Below are positions 32,982-42,521 of a stretch of 49,661 nucleotides of DNA, piece after piece (the first letter of the stretch is position 1; every line of letters begins with the position of its first letter). The position numbers and the translations under genes are program-made. A model generated the notes under the pieces. That model saw only the letters and a program-made list of their open reading frames with translations. It did not search any database and was not told the DNA's origin. Origin of the DNA: an uncultured Anaeroplasma sp. (GTDB taxonomy: Bacteria > Bacillota_I > Bacilli_A > Acholeplasmatales > Anaeroplasmataceae); NCBI GenBank assembly GCA_945919465.1, contig CAMEJG010000009.1:1-49661 (forward strand), in the 5' to 3' direction.

Positions 32982-35900
32982 ATGAAGTTTAAAAAAATCA
33001 TAGGATTATCAATCGCATCTCTAGCGATGATATCCGTTGCATCATGTGGAGGACCAAAAACTGGTTCCTCCTCAACAAGTGTAGATAATTCTACAACTAG
33101 TGTTACAAGCACTCCAACAAGTGCTCCAACAAGTGCACCAACAAGCACTCCAACAAGTGCACCAACAAGTACACCAACAAGCAAACCAACAAGTACTCCA
33201 ACAAGTACACCAACAGGACCAATTGAAAATGGTTCATCAGAGGGTTCTTTAGATTCTGGTAATGGTGAGGTTGTATCTCAAAAGGACGTTGTAATCACAA
33301 GCTGCTCAGGAACTAATGAAGCAGCATATGTAGAATATGCTAAGGTTCCTAACGCTACTGATTATGCAGTATATTTTAAATCAGCAAAAGATTCAGCTTA
33401 TGCAAAAGCTGATAAAAATATTGCATTTACTCAATATTTAAGTGACAATAAGGTAAGAACTGATTTAGTTGGTTTAAAGCCAGGAAGCTACAATGTAAAG
33501 ATTGTTCCTATTATTAATGATAGTGAACAAGCTGAAAGAGAATCAATAGTTTTAGTAAATGTAGTTGCTTATGATAGATCAGGCTATGCACATTTTAACT
33601 ATACCGATGGTGTAGGTGCATATAAGGATGATGGTACATTAAAGGACAATGCAATTGTACTTTATGTAACAGATGCAAATAAGAATACAGTAACATTAAC
33701 ATATGGTGATACTACAGTTACAGGTATTGGTAATATTCTAAACTCTGCTGGTCAAGAATGTGGTGAAGTGGGTCATGAGGGACAATGTAAAAAGGTTTCA
33801 GGTGGTAAAACCTATTACGCTACAGCAAATGGCAATAAGGGTATTATTAAGACTTTAGCTGAAAATGATATTCCACTAGTAATCAGAATTGTAGGTACAG
33901 TATCTGAATCAGGCTTAGGTGCTCCAGGTACATTTAATGCAAATTCAGAGGGCTTGATCGATGGATTAACAGCATACGATGGAAATGATTATGGTGGAAC
34001 TGCAGGTGACAATGGTCATATGGCTCGTATGAAGAGTGGTAAAAACATTACAATTGAGGGCATTGGTAATGATGCAGCAATTGATGGTTGGGGAATTCAC
34101 TTTATGTGTGAATCTGCCGCACCACAATATGCTAAAAACTTCGAAGTACGTAATATCACATTTATGAACAATCCAGAAGATGCCTTAGGAATGGAAGGTG
34201 TTCAAGCTAATAATCAAATTACTGCATCTGTTGAAAGATGTTGGATTCATCATAATTCCTTCTTAAAGCCAACAATTACAAGTGAAGCAGAATCAGATAA
34301 GTCTGAGGGCGATGGTTCTTGTGACTTTAAACGTGGTAGATATTTCACTAATAGCTATAACTATTATGAAAATTGTCATAAAACTAACCTAATGGGTAGT
34401 TCAGATGATAGCTTACAATTCCATTTATCATTCCATCATAATTTATGGTATGGATGTAAGGCTCGTCAACCATTAGTAAGAAATTCAAATGTTCATTTCT
34501 ATAATAACTATATAGTAGGTACTACAGATTATGTAGCATCAGTTAGAGCTAATGCTTATCTATATACTGAAAATAATTATTATTTAGGCTGTAAGAACGC
34601 TGTTCAAACAACATCAGGTGGTACAGCTAAATCATATGGAGATATTATGGTTGGTGGATATGAAGATAATATGGCTACAATCGCAACTTCAAGAGAGCAA
34701 TCAATTTCAAGCTCAAATTTATATGCTAACTTTGATACAAATCCTGAAATATTCTATTATGATTCAGTTAATAAAGTATCTAATTGTTATTTAACAGATG
34801 CAAATACAGCAAGAAAAGAATGCTTATTATATTCTGGTTCTCCATATAGAACAGTATTAAATAAAACAGAATTAAAAACTACATTGGACATTACTTCTAT
34901 AGCTTCTTCAGCAACAGTAGGCGCAACAGATACATTATCAGTAGCTAAAGCAAAGGGTATTGTAAAGGTATTTACATTAACTGCTCCTGCATCAGTTACT
35001 ATTTCTGCAACTGGTACAGCAGGCTATAGCCCAGCATTCTTAGTTAAGAAGGATGGTACCTTCATTTGTGCTATTACTTCAACTGCTCAAAAGGTTGAAG
35101 GACTAGAACCAGGTGAATATGTAATTATTTCTGGTGCATATGATCCAGTTTCAGGAAAGAATAGTAAGGAAGCTAGTGCTGAATTAGTATTTGAGGAATT
35201 CAATTCAGAAGAATTAGATAATAAATTAATTGCAGCATATAATGATGCAGTAAATGCTATTCCTGAAGAAATCACCTTCTCTACTACATGCTATAACGCA
35301 ATTAAGAATGCAGAAGCAGCATATAAGGCTTTAGGCTCAAGATTACAACCTAGTGTTGATTATTCTAAGCTTACTACTAAGGTTAGTGCTTATAAAGCAG
35401 CAGGTGTTACCAAGGTTGAAGCATTAATCAATGCAATTGGTACAGTTAATGAAAATAGTGGTGCTGCAATTACTCAAGCAAGAACTGCTTATGATACATT
35501 AGTATCTCAATATAGTGATGTTACAGTTAGCAATTACAATACATTAACTCAAGCAGAGGCTAGTTTCAAGGAATATGCAGTTACAGCTGCAATCAATGCA
35601 ATCAATGCCATTGGTACAGTTGATTTAACTAAGGGTGAATTAATTACTACTGCAAGAAATCTATATGAAACATTAACAACAGAAGATAAAGCACTTGTAA
35701 CAAATTACAATACATTAACAGAAGCAGAGGCTAAATATTCTGATCTAGTTAAGATTGATAATGTTAATACATTAATTAATAATTGTGATACTACATCATT
35801 AGAATCAATTAATGAAGCATTAAATGCTTATAATGCATTAACAGATACATTAAAATTAGAAATTGATTCAGCTAAGGTATCTAGCTTAAAAGTTAAACAA

Positions 35901-36452
35901 GTTGAATTATTAATTGCTGCAATTCCAGAAACAATTGAATTTACAGCAAAAGCTTCAATTGATGCAGCTAATAATGCCTATAATCTATTAACAGATGCAG
36001 AAAAAGCATCAGTTACAAATGTAGCTAAGCTTACAAAAGCTTTAGAAGATTATGAAGCATTAGGTATTCAAACTCTTGCATCATTAGAAGTTACTACAGG
36101 CTTTGATACTTATTTTGAGGTAACAGGTGATCCAAGTTCAATTTCAGCATCACATTCATATGAATTAAAATCATTATTAATGTTTGATAATTTATCATCA
36201 ATATCTATTACATCATCAGTAACAGATAAGGGTACAACTTCAATTAAGGTTTACTACTCTACTGATGGTGAGACTTGGACTGATTGTGGTACTGAATTTA
36301 AACCATCATCAAATAATTCTGCAGCTACAGTTACTGCATCATTAAATGTAACAGGTCCTGTATATATTAAGATTGTTGTAACCTGCTCAAAACCTGATAC
36401 AAACCCTAAGGCAGTAACAGTTTCTGCAATTAAGGTTAATAAAGAAAATTAA
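32982..36452 (+). CDS. Lipoprotein pectate lyase (PL1-like), multidomain
   Basis: A 1156-residue protein. The lipoprotein signal ends VASC (residue about 22), followed by a TPTSAPTS linker (42-78). An fn3-like domain spans about 100-190. The catalytic parallel beta-helix (about 215-600) resembles pectate lyase family 1: ITIEGIGNDAAI, RGRYFTNSYNYYENC, MGSSDDS and FHHNLWYGCKARQPLVRN with the RxPxxR block. Helical repeats follow (about 740-1030, VNxxIxxIGTV...A..Y pattern). A C-terminal beta-sandwich binds carbohydrate by likeness (about 1035-1156). It would cleave pectin by beta-elimination at the cell surface. AAAAAGGGAG precedes the ATG. Confidence 0.85.
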   Translation: MKFKKIIGLSIASLAMISVASCGGPKTGSSSTSVDNSTTSVTSTPTSAPTSAPTSTPTSAPTSTPTSKPTSTPTSTPTGPIENGSSEGSLDSGNGEVVSQKDVVITSCSGTNEAAYVEYAKVPNATDYAVYFKSAKDSAYAKADKNIAFTQYLSDNKVRTDLVGLKPGSYNVKIVPIINDSEQAERESIVLVNVVAYDRSGYAHFNYTDGVGAYKDDGTLKDNAIVLYVTDANKNTVTLTYGDTTVTGIGNILNSAGQECGEVGHEGQCKKVSGGKTYYATANGNKGIIKTLAENDIPLVIRIVGTVSESGLGAPGTFNANSEGLIDGLTAYDGNDYGGTAGDNGHMARMKSGKNITIEGIGNDAAIDGWGIHFMCESAAPQYAKNFEVRNITFMNNPEDALGMEGVQANNQITASVERCWIHHNSFLKPTITSEAESDKSEGDGSCDFKRGRYFTNSYNYYENCHKTNLMGSSDDSLQFHLSFHHNLWYGCKARQPLVRNSNVHFYNNYIVGTTDYVASVRANAYLYTENNYYLGCKNAVQTTSGGTAKSYGDIMVGGYEDNMATIATSREQSISSSNLYANFDTNPEIFYYDSVNKVSNCYLTDANTARKECLLYSGSPYRTVLNKTELKTTLDITSIASSATVGATDTLSVAKAKGIVKVFTLTAPASVTISATGTAGYSPAFLVKKDGTFICAITSTAQKVEGLEPGEYVIISGAYDPVSGKNSKEASAELVFEEFNSEELDNKLIAAYNDAVNAIPEEITFSTTCYNAIKNAEAAYKALGSRLQPSVDYSKLTTKVSAYKAAGVTKVEALINAIGTVNENSGAAITQARTAYDTLVSQYSDVTVSNYNTLTQAEASFKEYAVTAAINAINAIGTVDLTKGELITTARNLYETLTTEDKALVTNYNTLTEAEAKYSDLVKIDNVNTLINNCDTTSLESINEALNAYNALTDTLKLEIDSAKVSSLKVKQVELLIAAIPETIEFTAKASIDAANNAYNLLTDAEKASVTNVAKLTKALEDYEALGIQTLASLEVTTGFDTYFEVTGDPSSISASHSYELKSLLMFDNLSSISITSSVTDKGTTSIKVYYSTDGETWTDCGTEFKPSSNNSAATVTASLNVTGPVYIKIVVTCSKPDTNPKAVTVSAIKVNKEN
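33105..33216 (+). repeat. Ser/Thr/Pro linker repeats in the lyase gene
   Basis: A 12-base unit (ACAAGTGCTCCA and variants) repeated about nine times, encoding TSxP units. It is a coding low-complexity linker, likely to vary in copy number. Confidence 0.8.
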
Positions 36453-36464
36453 TTTTATACTATT

Positions 36465-36491
36465 AGGCATGATAAAAAACATATCATGCCT
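36465..36491 (+). terminator. Terminator after pectate lyase
   Basis: AGGCATGATA pairs perfectly with TATCATGCCT (36482-36491), followed by TTAT. The T tract is short. Confidence 0.65.
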
Positions 36492-36633
36492 TTATAGTTA
36501 TTAAAAAGTATAAATTATTGTAATAAAAATAAAAAAAAATAATAGAATTCAATTAAAAAATTGATATTTTTAAATAAATAATATATAATATTTATGCAAA
36601 TAGACGATTCAATATAAAAATAGAGGTAATATA

Positions 36634-36852
36634 ATGTTTTTCAAGAGAAAGAAAAAAGAAAAGGTTGTTATTGATTCTAAATACCAAATTGGTGAGCTAG
36701 TATATTTTAGATATAATGGTGATTTAAGATTTGGAAAAGTATCTAACATATATATCTATAATGATGAAATTTGCTATTCAGTACAAATGGGTGGAGAATG
36801 TCCAGTAGAAATTAATAACCTTCCAGAAAAATCATTAGTTAAAAGGAATTAA
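36634..36852 (+). CDS. Small SH3-like protein
   Basis: A 72-residue protein with a basic start (MFFKRKKKEK) and a small beta barrel-like core (GELVYFRYNGDLRFGKVSNI). AGAGGTAATATA precedes the ATG. It is one base upstream of the DUF4279-like gene and co-transcribed with it. Function unknown. Confidence 0.6.
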   Translation: MFFKRKKKEKVVIDSKYQIGELVYFRYNGDLRFGKVSNIYIYNDEICYSVQMGGECPVEINNLPEKSLVKRN

Positions 36853-36853
36853 A

Positions 36854-37234
36854 ATGAATTGTAAAACAGTATTTAAAATTAATGTAGCCTGTATTAGTGA
36901 AGAAGAAGTATTCTCAATTATTGATTATATAGGAATTGAACCAGGAATCACTGATAATTTCTTATATTATGGATTAATGAGTAAAGATACAGAAGAAGAA
37001 CACTATACCCTACATGATCAATTAAATGAAACTCTAAGTCTTTTATATGATAAAGCTGATATTTTAGTTTCACTAAAAAATCAATATAATATATATTATT
37101 CAATTGATGTAAAATTTTCTGATATAGAAGAGGAAATATATAGAAAAACCTCATTTACGATAGACGATAAAGCTAAATCTTTTATAGAAAAGGTAGATGC
37201 TTTTTATAATTTAAACGATGGATATTTTGAATAA
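36854..37234 (+). CDS. DUF4279-like protein
   Basis: A 126-residue protein. FKINVACISEEEVFSIIDYIGIEPG followed by a helical LHDQLNETLSLLYDKADILVS stretch fits DUF4279, small proteins sometimes found as immunity or unknown partners. Its ribosome site overlaps the end of the previous gene. No toxin is adjacent, so function stays open. Confidence 0.6.
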   Translation: MNCKTVFKINVACISEEEVFSIIDYIGIEPGITDNFLYYGLMSKDTEEEHYTLHDQLNETLSLLYDKADILVSLKNQYNIYYSIDVKFSDIEEEIYRKTSFTIDDKAKSFIEKVDAFYNLNDGYFE

Positions 37235-37259
37235 TTTAATAAAATCAATGGTTTTTGCC

Positions 37260-37296
37260 CTAAAAAATACCAAAAATTTCTATTTTTTAGTTTTTA
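37260..37296 (+). terminator. Terminator before the c-di-GMP operon
   Basis: CTAAAAAATA (37260-37269) pairs perfectly with TATTTTTTAG (37281-37290), then TTTTTA. The stem is AT-only apart from its end, so strength is uncertain. Confidence 0.5.
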
Positions 37297-37300
37297 TTTA

Positions 37301-37329
37301 TTGACACTATTAGCGTTTTCATTTATAAT
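37301..37329 (+). promoter_or_regulatory. Consensus sigma-A promoter
   Basis: TTGACA (37301-37306), exactly 17 bases, TATAAT (37324-37329): both boxes are perfect consensus. The start site is near 37336, just ahead of the riboswitch. Confidence 0.9.
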
Positions 37330-37340
37330 TAACGTGAATT

Positions 37341-37406
37341 AAGGGCAAAACTAGAGGAATCTAGTGACGCAAAGCTATAGGGTCCCTAAAAGGATAGCCA
37401 GTTGCC
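37341..37406 (+). promoter_or_regulatory. c-di-GMP-I (GEMM) riboswitch, plus strand
   Basis: GGGCAAAACTAG, a CTAGAGGAATCTAG hairpin, GTGACGCAAAGC, AGGGTCCCTAA, AGGATAGCCAGTTGCC: the class I c-di-GMP aptamer. GGCAA (37344-37348) pairs with TTGCC (37402-37406) to close it. It directly precedes a terminator that uses part of this closing strand, so c-di-GMP binding would favour readthrough (ON switch, inferred). Confidence 0.9.
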
Positions 37407-37441
37407 ATTGATGTTATGTCAAACATGGATGGCTTTTTTTA
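37404..37441 (+). terminator. Riboswitch-controlled terminator
   Basis: GCCATTGATGTT (37404-37415) pairs with AACATGGATGGC (37422-37433), with a two-base mismatch, followed by seven T. Its left arm starts inside the closing strand of the aptamer, so the two structures exclude each other. Confidence 0.85.
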
Positions 37442-37466
37442 TTTTTCAAAGAAGGAGGGAATACTA

Positions 37467-38288
37467 GTGAAAGGCTTCGTATCATTATTTAAAAGTAAAT
37501 TCTTTAAAGTTGCAATATTATTAGTATTATTCCTTGCTTCATCAATAATTATCGCATCAGTATTACTAGGAGATGAGGCAGGCTCCTTCGTTATTCAGGT
37601 TAAAAACGAAGACCCATCAGCTAGTATTTCAGTTACTGAAGTAGATATGGAAGCTTTAAAGCTTGAAGGAAAAAGCCCTGAATCTTCAGACTTAGCTTCA
37701 ATGCTAGCACCAGAAGGTGTAGTTTCATTTTTAGACTATACCCCAAAAAGATTCTTAGAAAATGATTATCAAACTTTAAAGGAATATTCAACTCACCTAG
37801 GTAGATACTTGCCAGTAGGTGATGAAGTTTCTGGATATAACCTTTATTGTTATACTTTCTTTATAGTAAATACAGGTTCTTCAGCAGTAAATGTAAAAAT
37901 ATCAATGGATTATAGTAAAGTAGTAAATTATTTTGATGATATCGCAAGAGTATTAACCTATACTACAAGAAGATTAAGTGGAGAAAACCAAGTTAATATT
38001 TATCAAAAGAAAGATGAAATTACTAAAGATTATTCTCAAGTAGGCTATACAGTAGCCCCTAAATCCTTTGCAGTAGAAGGAAATGGTAGTGGAGTAATTT
38101 ATAATAATGAAAATATTCTATTATACGCACCAGAAGTTAGAACTGATGGTTCAAAAGAATATGATTTTGCAAAATACAGTGTATTTTTCTGGTTAGAGGG
38201 AGAAGACCCAGATAGTGATAAATACGGTGAAAAACTATATGGTGGTTCAATTAAATATAGTATGAGTATTGATGTATCAAATGATTAA
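37467..38288 (+). CDS. Surface protein 1 of the c-di-GMP operon
   Basis: A 273-residue protein starting at GTG 37467 with AAGGAGGG in front. The in-frame ATG at 37416 lies within the terminator and was rejected. A signal-anchor helix (FKVAILLVLFLASSIIIASVLL) lacks the TYAW motif of the next genes, then GSFVIQVKNEDPS begins the mature part. Near the end FFWLEGEDPDSDKYG matches the WLEGWDSD motif of its neighbours. It may be the anchor or base subunit of the structure. Confidence 0.75.
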   Translation: MKGFVSLFKSKFFKVAILLVLFLASSIIIASVLLGDEAGSFVIQVKNEDPSASISVTEVDMEALKLEGKSPESSDLASMLAPEGVVSFLDYTPKRFLENDYQTLKEYSTHLGRYLPVGDEVSGYNLYCYTFFIVNTGSSAVNVKISMDYSKVVNYFDDIARVLTYTTRRLSGENQVNIYQKKDEITKDYSQVGYTVAPKSFAVEGNGSGVIYNNENILLYAPEVRTDGSKEYDFAKYSVFFWLEGEDPDSDKYGEKLYGGSIKYSMSIDVSND

Positions 38289-38307
38289 TTAAGGGAGGGA
38301 ATGGCAT

Positions 38308-39384
38308 ATGAATAAAGTAGCTCGTAAGTTAATACTAAGTATCTCTGCATGTGCCATGACTTTAGTTACATTAACCTCAACTACTTATGCATGGTTCGCG
38401 AGAAATAACGATGCATGGACTGATGAATTTACCCTAGAGATAGAACAACATGATGGATTAGTTATTTCTATTGACGGAGTCAATTATGTTAACTCAATTA
38501 CTAATGATAATCTTTTTAAAGCAGTAGCTGCAAAAAGATTAAATAAGTCAGTTAATGAAATAACAAATGAAGAAATATTAGAAGCTAAAAAAACAATTTT
38601 AGCTCCAGTATCAACTTCAAATTTATTAAATTTCACAACAGTAAATTTAAATTCAACTATAGAAAATGGTTATTATATGCCACAACAAGCAGCAATAGAT
38701 AGCTATTTATCATTTGATTTATATTTCAAAATAGATCAATCAAAGCTAGATAATCAAAAAAATTATTATTTAACCTTTGTAGATCAATTAAGTGTAGATG
38801 CCCAAGATGATTCAAAAACAAATATAGGGTCTTATGTAAAGGGTACTGATAATACAATTAAGCTTCATAATGAGCTTATAGTACCAAGCTATAAAGCAGA
38901 TACCCTTCATCCAGACGGAATATATCATAGTAATGAGGTAATAACAGTTAATACTCGTGATTCAATTAGAATCGGAGTATTAGGAGATAATACCTACATT
39001 TATGAACCATATATGGGATATGGCTCATATGCACTTGATGGAGATTTATCAAGCTATAATTTAGATGAAAATCAATTAAGCCTATATAATCCTAATCAAA
39101 ATGCAATGCTTACTTATTTTAATAATACTCATGTAGAGAAATTAAAGCCTTTAGATAATCAAGAAGACTTTAATACCTATATAAATACAAAAAAAGATTT
39201 TAATGGCTTAGATAACCTAGGAGTCTTTACAAAGACAGAGGATAGCTACAATCCAGTTAAAATCACAGTGTTTATTTGGCTTGAGGGTTATGATTCAGAT
39301 TTCATTAGAGGAGTAGATAACCCTAAAATCTCTTGTTACCTTAATTTTATGAAAAAGGAGGTAACAGAAGATGAAATTGCGTAA
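38308..39384 (+). CDS. Surface protein 2, SipW-type signal (TTYAWF)
   Basis: A 358-residue protein. The signal ends TLTSTTYAWFARNND, as in SipW-dependent substrates. The mature protein opens with EFTLEIEQHDGLVISIDGVNY and ends with FIWLEGYDSDFIRG before a last strand. Its size and plan match the next four genes. GGGAGGG precedes the ATG. It is a likely structural subunit by analogy to TasA/camelysin-like proteins, though sequence similarity to these is limited to the signal. Confidence 0.75.
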   Translation: MNKVARKLILSISACAMTLVTLTSTTYAWFARNNDAWTDEFTLEIEQHDGLVISIDGVNYVNSITNDNLFKAVAAKRLNKSVNEITNEEILEAKKTILAPVSTSNLLNFTTVNLNSTIENGYYMPQQAAIDSYLSFDLYFKIDQSKLDNQKNYYLTFVDQLSVDAQDDSKTNIGSYVKGTDNTIKLHNELIVPSYKADTLHPDGIYHSNEVITVNTRDSIRIGVLGDNTYIYEPYMGYGSYALDGDLSSYNLDENQLSLYNPNQNAMLTYFNNTHVEKLKPLDNQEDFNTYINTKKDFNGLDNLGVFTKTEDSYNPVKITVFIWLEGYDSDFIRGVDNPKISCYLNFMKKEVTEDEIA

Positions 39385-40375
39385 ATTAATCTTAAGTAGC
39401 TTATCAAGTATATTTTTAGTATCAACATTAGTAACTGCAACCTACGCTTATGTAGTGTTAGATACTACAAGTGATGTTAGAGAATTCGAATTCAATGTTG
39501 AAGGTACTAAAGGCTTACTAGTATCCCTAGATGGAATTAACTTCTCACAGGATATTAGTAATTCTCAAATTACAGAATATATCCTAACAAGCGCAAAAGA
39601 ATCAAATTCAAGCTTAACAAGCTTTGAAGAATTAAAATTTACAGGTGTAACACCTAAATTAAATGAAACAAATAATGTATTATTCACAAATAATACAATG
39701 CAGTTTCAAAAGAATGTTACAGTATCTACAGGCTTCAATAGTTATGAACATAAATATATTGATGCAGTAAATAATATAGATTATATTTCATTTGATTTAT
39801 ACTTCAAGGTAATAGATACAAACAATAAAGATAATTATAATCTATATATTACAAATAACTCCTATATTACAGGACAACTAGTAGAAACTACATTAGTAAA
39901 TAAACTAACAACCTCTACAAATACCTATAATAGTGGAGATAAAATATCTGTAAATCCTCAAAACGCAATGCGTTTAGCAATATCAGAATTAAAAGATAAT
40001 TCATTAAATACAAATTATTATGAAATAATAGATTCAAATAATTTAGGAAGTACAGCAATAGAGGGTAGTCAAGATACATCACATAATCCAAATTTCAATG
40101 CAATGTATACTTACTACAATAATTGCTTCCCAAATTCACAATTTATTCAAGCAGCAACAGATAATGAATCTTTTAATACAAAGAGTAGTTATAGTATAGA
40201 TGATAATGATTATTTATCTCAATTTATTTATGATACCAATTCTAATGATTATAATATAATCCATACAAAATTATACCTATACCTAGAAGGTTGGGATAGT
40301 GATTATTTTATGGGTTTACCATTAGAATGTAATAAATTAAATATCGGATTACAATTTGAAATAAAAAAATCGTAA
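39371..40375 (+). CDS. Surface protein 3, SipW-type signal (ATYAYV)
   Basis: A 334-residue protein whose start overlaps the end of the previous gene by 14 bases; AAGGAGG of its ribosome site lies in that gene. The signal ends LVTATYAYVV. The mature part shares FEFNVEGTKGLLVSLDGINF with neighbours and ends LYLYLEGWDSDYFMG before the final strand. Operon subunit by family and context. Confidence 0.75.
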   Translation: MKLRKLILSSLSSIFLVSTLVTATYAYVVLDTTSDVREFEFNVEGTKGLLVSLDGINFSQDISNSQITEYILTSAKESNSSLTSFEELKFTGVTPKLNETNNVLFTNNTMQFQKNVTVSTGFNSYEHKYIDAVNNIDYISFDLYFKVIDTNNKDNYNLYITNNSYITGQLVETTLVNKLTTSTNTYNSGDKISVNPQNAMRLAISELKDNSLNTNYYEIIDSNNLGSTAIEGSQDTSHNPNFNAMYTYYNNCFPNSQFIQAATDNESFNTKSSYSIDDNDYLSQFIYDTNSNDYNIIHTKLYLYLEGWDSDYFMGLPLECNKLNIGLQFEIKKS

Positions 40376-40408
40376 TCTATCAATTTATTACTTGAGAGGG
40401 GGAATGTG

Positions 40409-41497
40409 ATGAAAATTAGAAAGAAAATCATCTTAGGTATTATATCAATAATGTTACTAGCAGTAACATTTACATCTACTACCTATGCATGGTTTAAACT
40501 AAACAGTCACGCCGGTGTTGATTTCGAATTTAAGGTTAACGGTGGTTTAGGTTTCTTAGTTTCAGTAGATGGTGAAAACTACTCAAATGATCTAACAACC
40601 GATCAAATAAAAATAGCAATGATTCAAGGCTATAATCCTGACAGATACATCGTTCAAAATAATTCTTTAAAAGAAATATCTGGAGATAATTATTTTGATG
40701 TATCAGATGATAAAGTAAATGAATTATTTACTAAATCATTGTTATTATCACCAATAACCTCACATGATGGTTTGAATTTTACAAATTTAGCAGGTTCTAA
40801 GGTTCAACAATCTTCTGGAAAATATATTCAGTTTAGCGTATATTTTAAAGCTACTTCTGAACTAGTAGAAGATAACTTTAGTTATAATATATATTTATGT
40901 GGGGAGGATATAGAATCTATTAATGGTACTATTGCTACTAAAACAACAATAAAATCCAATGATGTAAATATAATTACATTATTAGATGATATGGTTTTAT
41001 ACAATGGTACTGAAGAGGGATTAGTCGTAGGACCTGAAAAGACTCAAAAATCCATTAATGTGTATACTTCGAACGCACTAAGACTTAGTATCGAAGACAC
41101 TTCATTGGAAGAGCCAAAAGCTACAATCTTTGAGTTGACAGACGAAAATGATTTAGGTAGCTACGCAACAAATTATAATAAAGAAACAGATGCATCGGAC
41201 CTTACAGATGAACAAAAGGAAGAAAATAACAGATTATACAACTCAAATTATAATGCAATGTTTACTTATTATAATAATTTAAGACCATATTCTCAATTAA
41301 CAGCAATGAATTATGAGGATATGCCTAAAACCGTAAGGACATTATCTGAAGACGTTATATTAACAAATGTCAAATCAGGTGGTCCAGCAAAATTGTTAAC
41401 ATTTAGATTTTGGTTAGAAGGTTGGGATTCCGACTGTTTTGATGGCCTATCAGAATCAATTAATGTTAAGCTATTATTTAATTCTGTAATAGCATAA
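40409..41497 (+). CDS. Surface protein 4, SipW-type signal (TTYAWF)
   Basis: A 362-residue protein. ATG 40409 lies after GAGAGGGGG; the in-frame GTG 40406 is too close. The signal ends TFTSTTYAWFKLN, and the mature start has FEFKVNGGLGFLVSVDGENY. FRFWLEGWDSDCFDG occurs near the C-terminus. Same plan as proteins 2 and 3, differing in the central region, so related but distinct subunits. Confidence 0.75.
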   Translation: MKIRKKIILGIISIMLLAVTFTSTTYAWFKLNSHAGVDFEFKVNGGLGFLVSVDGENYSNDLTTDQIKIAMIQGYNPDRYIVQNNSLKEISGDNYFDVSDDKVNELFTKSLLLSPITSHDGLNFTNLAGSKVQQSSGKYIQFSVYFKATSELVEDNFSYNIYLCGEDIESINGTIATKTTIKSNDVNIITLLDDMVLYNGTEEGLVVGPEKTQKSINVYTSNALRLSIEDTSLEEPKATIFELTDENDLGSYATNYNKETDASDLTDEQKEENNRLYNSNYNAMFTYYNNLRPYSQLTAMNYEDMPKTVRTLSEDVILTNVKSGGPAKLLTFRFWLEGWDSDCFDGLSESINVKLLFNSVIA

Positions 41498-41524
41498 AAA
41501 TAAAAAAGAAAGAGGAAAAAAAAC

Positions 41525-42472
41525 ATGAAATTAAAAAGCAAATTAATTATGTCTGGTGTTGCTTTAGCAGCATGTGCAGCAACACTAACATCTACAACTT
41601 ATGCATGGTATACAAATAATACTAGTGTTTCTACAAATTCTGTAAGCGGTTCAACTGCAACATCAGGTTCAGACTTATTATTGATTTCAGCAGATAATAC
41701 AACTTGGGGAACTACATGTACACCAGATATTGATGGTACTGCATTAAAACCATTAACATATAATTCAGAAACTAAGGCTCTAAATACATTAAATTATTCA
41801 ACTGGAGAAATTGGAACAGAAACAACTGATCAAGCTGGATATGATAGTTTTACATTATATTTTAAATTGCAGTCAACAACTGCTGCTCATTTATATGTTA
41901 AAAGTTTTACAGTGACTAATACTACAGGCTCCTTACCTTCAAAAAGTGTCATAGGAGATAATTGGAGTTTAATTTCTGGTAAAACTGCTGCAACTTCTTA
42001 TACAGTTGACATGTTAAGAGCACTTAAATTAAAAATGGAAATAACCCCATATACTGATCCAACAGGCGATGTAACAGCTTCTGCAGGAGAAACTACAACA
42101 ACCATTTATGATATTTCTACTTTGCAAACATTTGGTGATTCAACCGATTCTATTGGTACATATTCTAGTTATAATGCTCATTCATATTTAAATAGTGTTA
42201 TGGAAAAATCATGGACAATAGCTCCAGATTATAAAGACAAAAATGTATATCCTACTGGTACAACAGTATCAGATGTTTCAAATTGGGATTTAGGTGTACT
42301 ACCTACTGCTGGCACTAGTGATACTTTAGGAAGTTATTATCAAGTAGTATTTAAGTTCTATTTAGATGGTTCAAATAAAGCATGTTTTGATGCATGTCAA
42401 GGACAAAGTTTTTCTGTTACAGCTTCATTTTCAACAGAAAGCACAAATGTTTTAAAAATAAAAGAGAATTAA
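41525..42472 (+). CDS. Surface protein 5, short SipW-type signal (TTYAWY)
   Basis: A 315-residue Thr/Ser-rich protein with signal TLTSTTYAWYTNN. The C-terminal motif is altered to KFYLDGSNKACFDACQG. The mature part is small and beta-rich, closest in composition to the abundant TasA-like fiber subunits, so it may be the major subunit (inference). AGAAAGAGG precedes the ATG. Confidence 0.75.
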   Translation: MKLKSKLIMSGVALAACAATLTSTTYAWYTNNTSVSTNSVSGSTATSGSDLLLISADNTTWGTTCTPDIDGTALKPLTYNSETKALNTLNYSTGEIGTETTDQAGYDSFTLYFKLQSTTAAHLYVKSFTVTNTTGSLPSKSVIGDNWSLISGKTAATSYTVDMLRALKLKMEITPYTDPTGDVTASAGETTTTIYDISTLQTFGDSTDSIGTYSSYNAHSYLNSVMEKSWTIAPDYKDKNVYPTGTTVSDVSNWDLGVLPTAGTSDTLGSYYQVVFKFYLDGSNKACFDACQGQSFSVTASFSTESTNVLKIKEN

Positions 42473-42521
42473 TTATTTATTTTTATAAAATCTTAATTTA
42501 TTCTTTAAGGAGGTATAACCC

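Noticed and set aside
32963-33184. Minus-strand frame with VGALVGVLVGALVG repeats
   Set aside because: It is the complement of the Ser/Thr/Pro linker repeat and covers the start of the lyase gene.
33105-33216. CRISPR-like array
   Set aside because: The 12-base repeats have no spacers and lie in frame inside the pectate lyase gene, encoding a TSxP linker.
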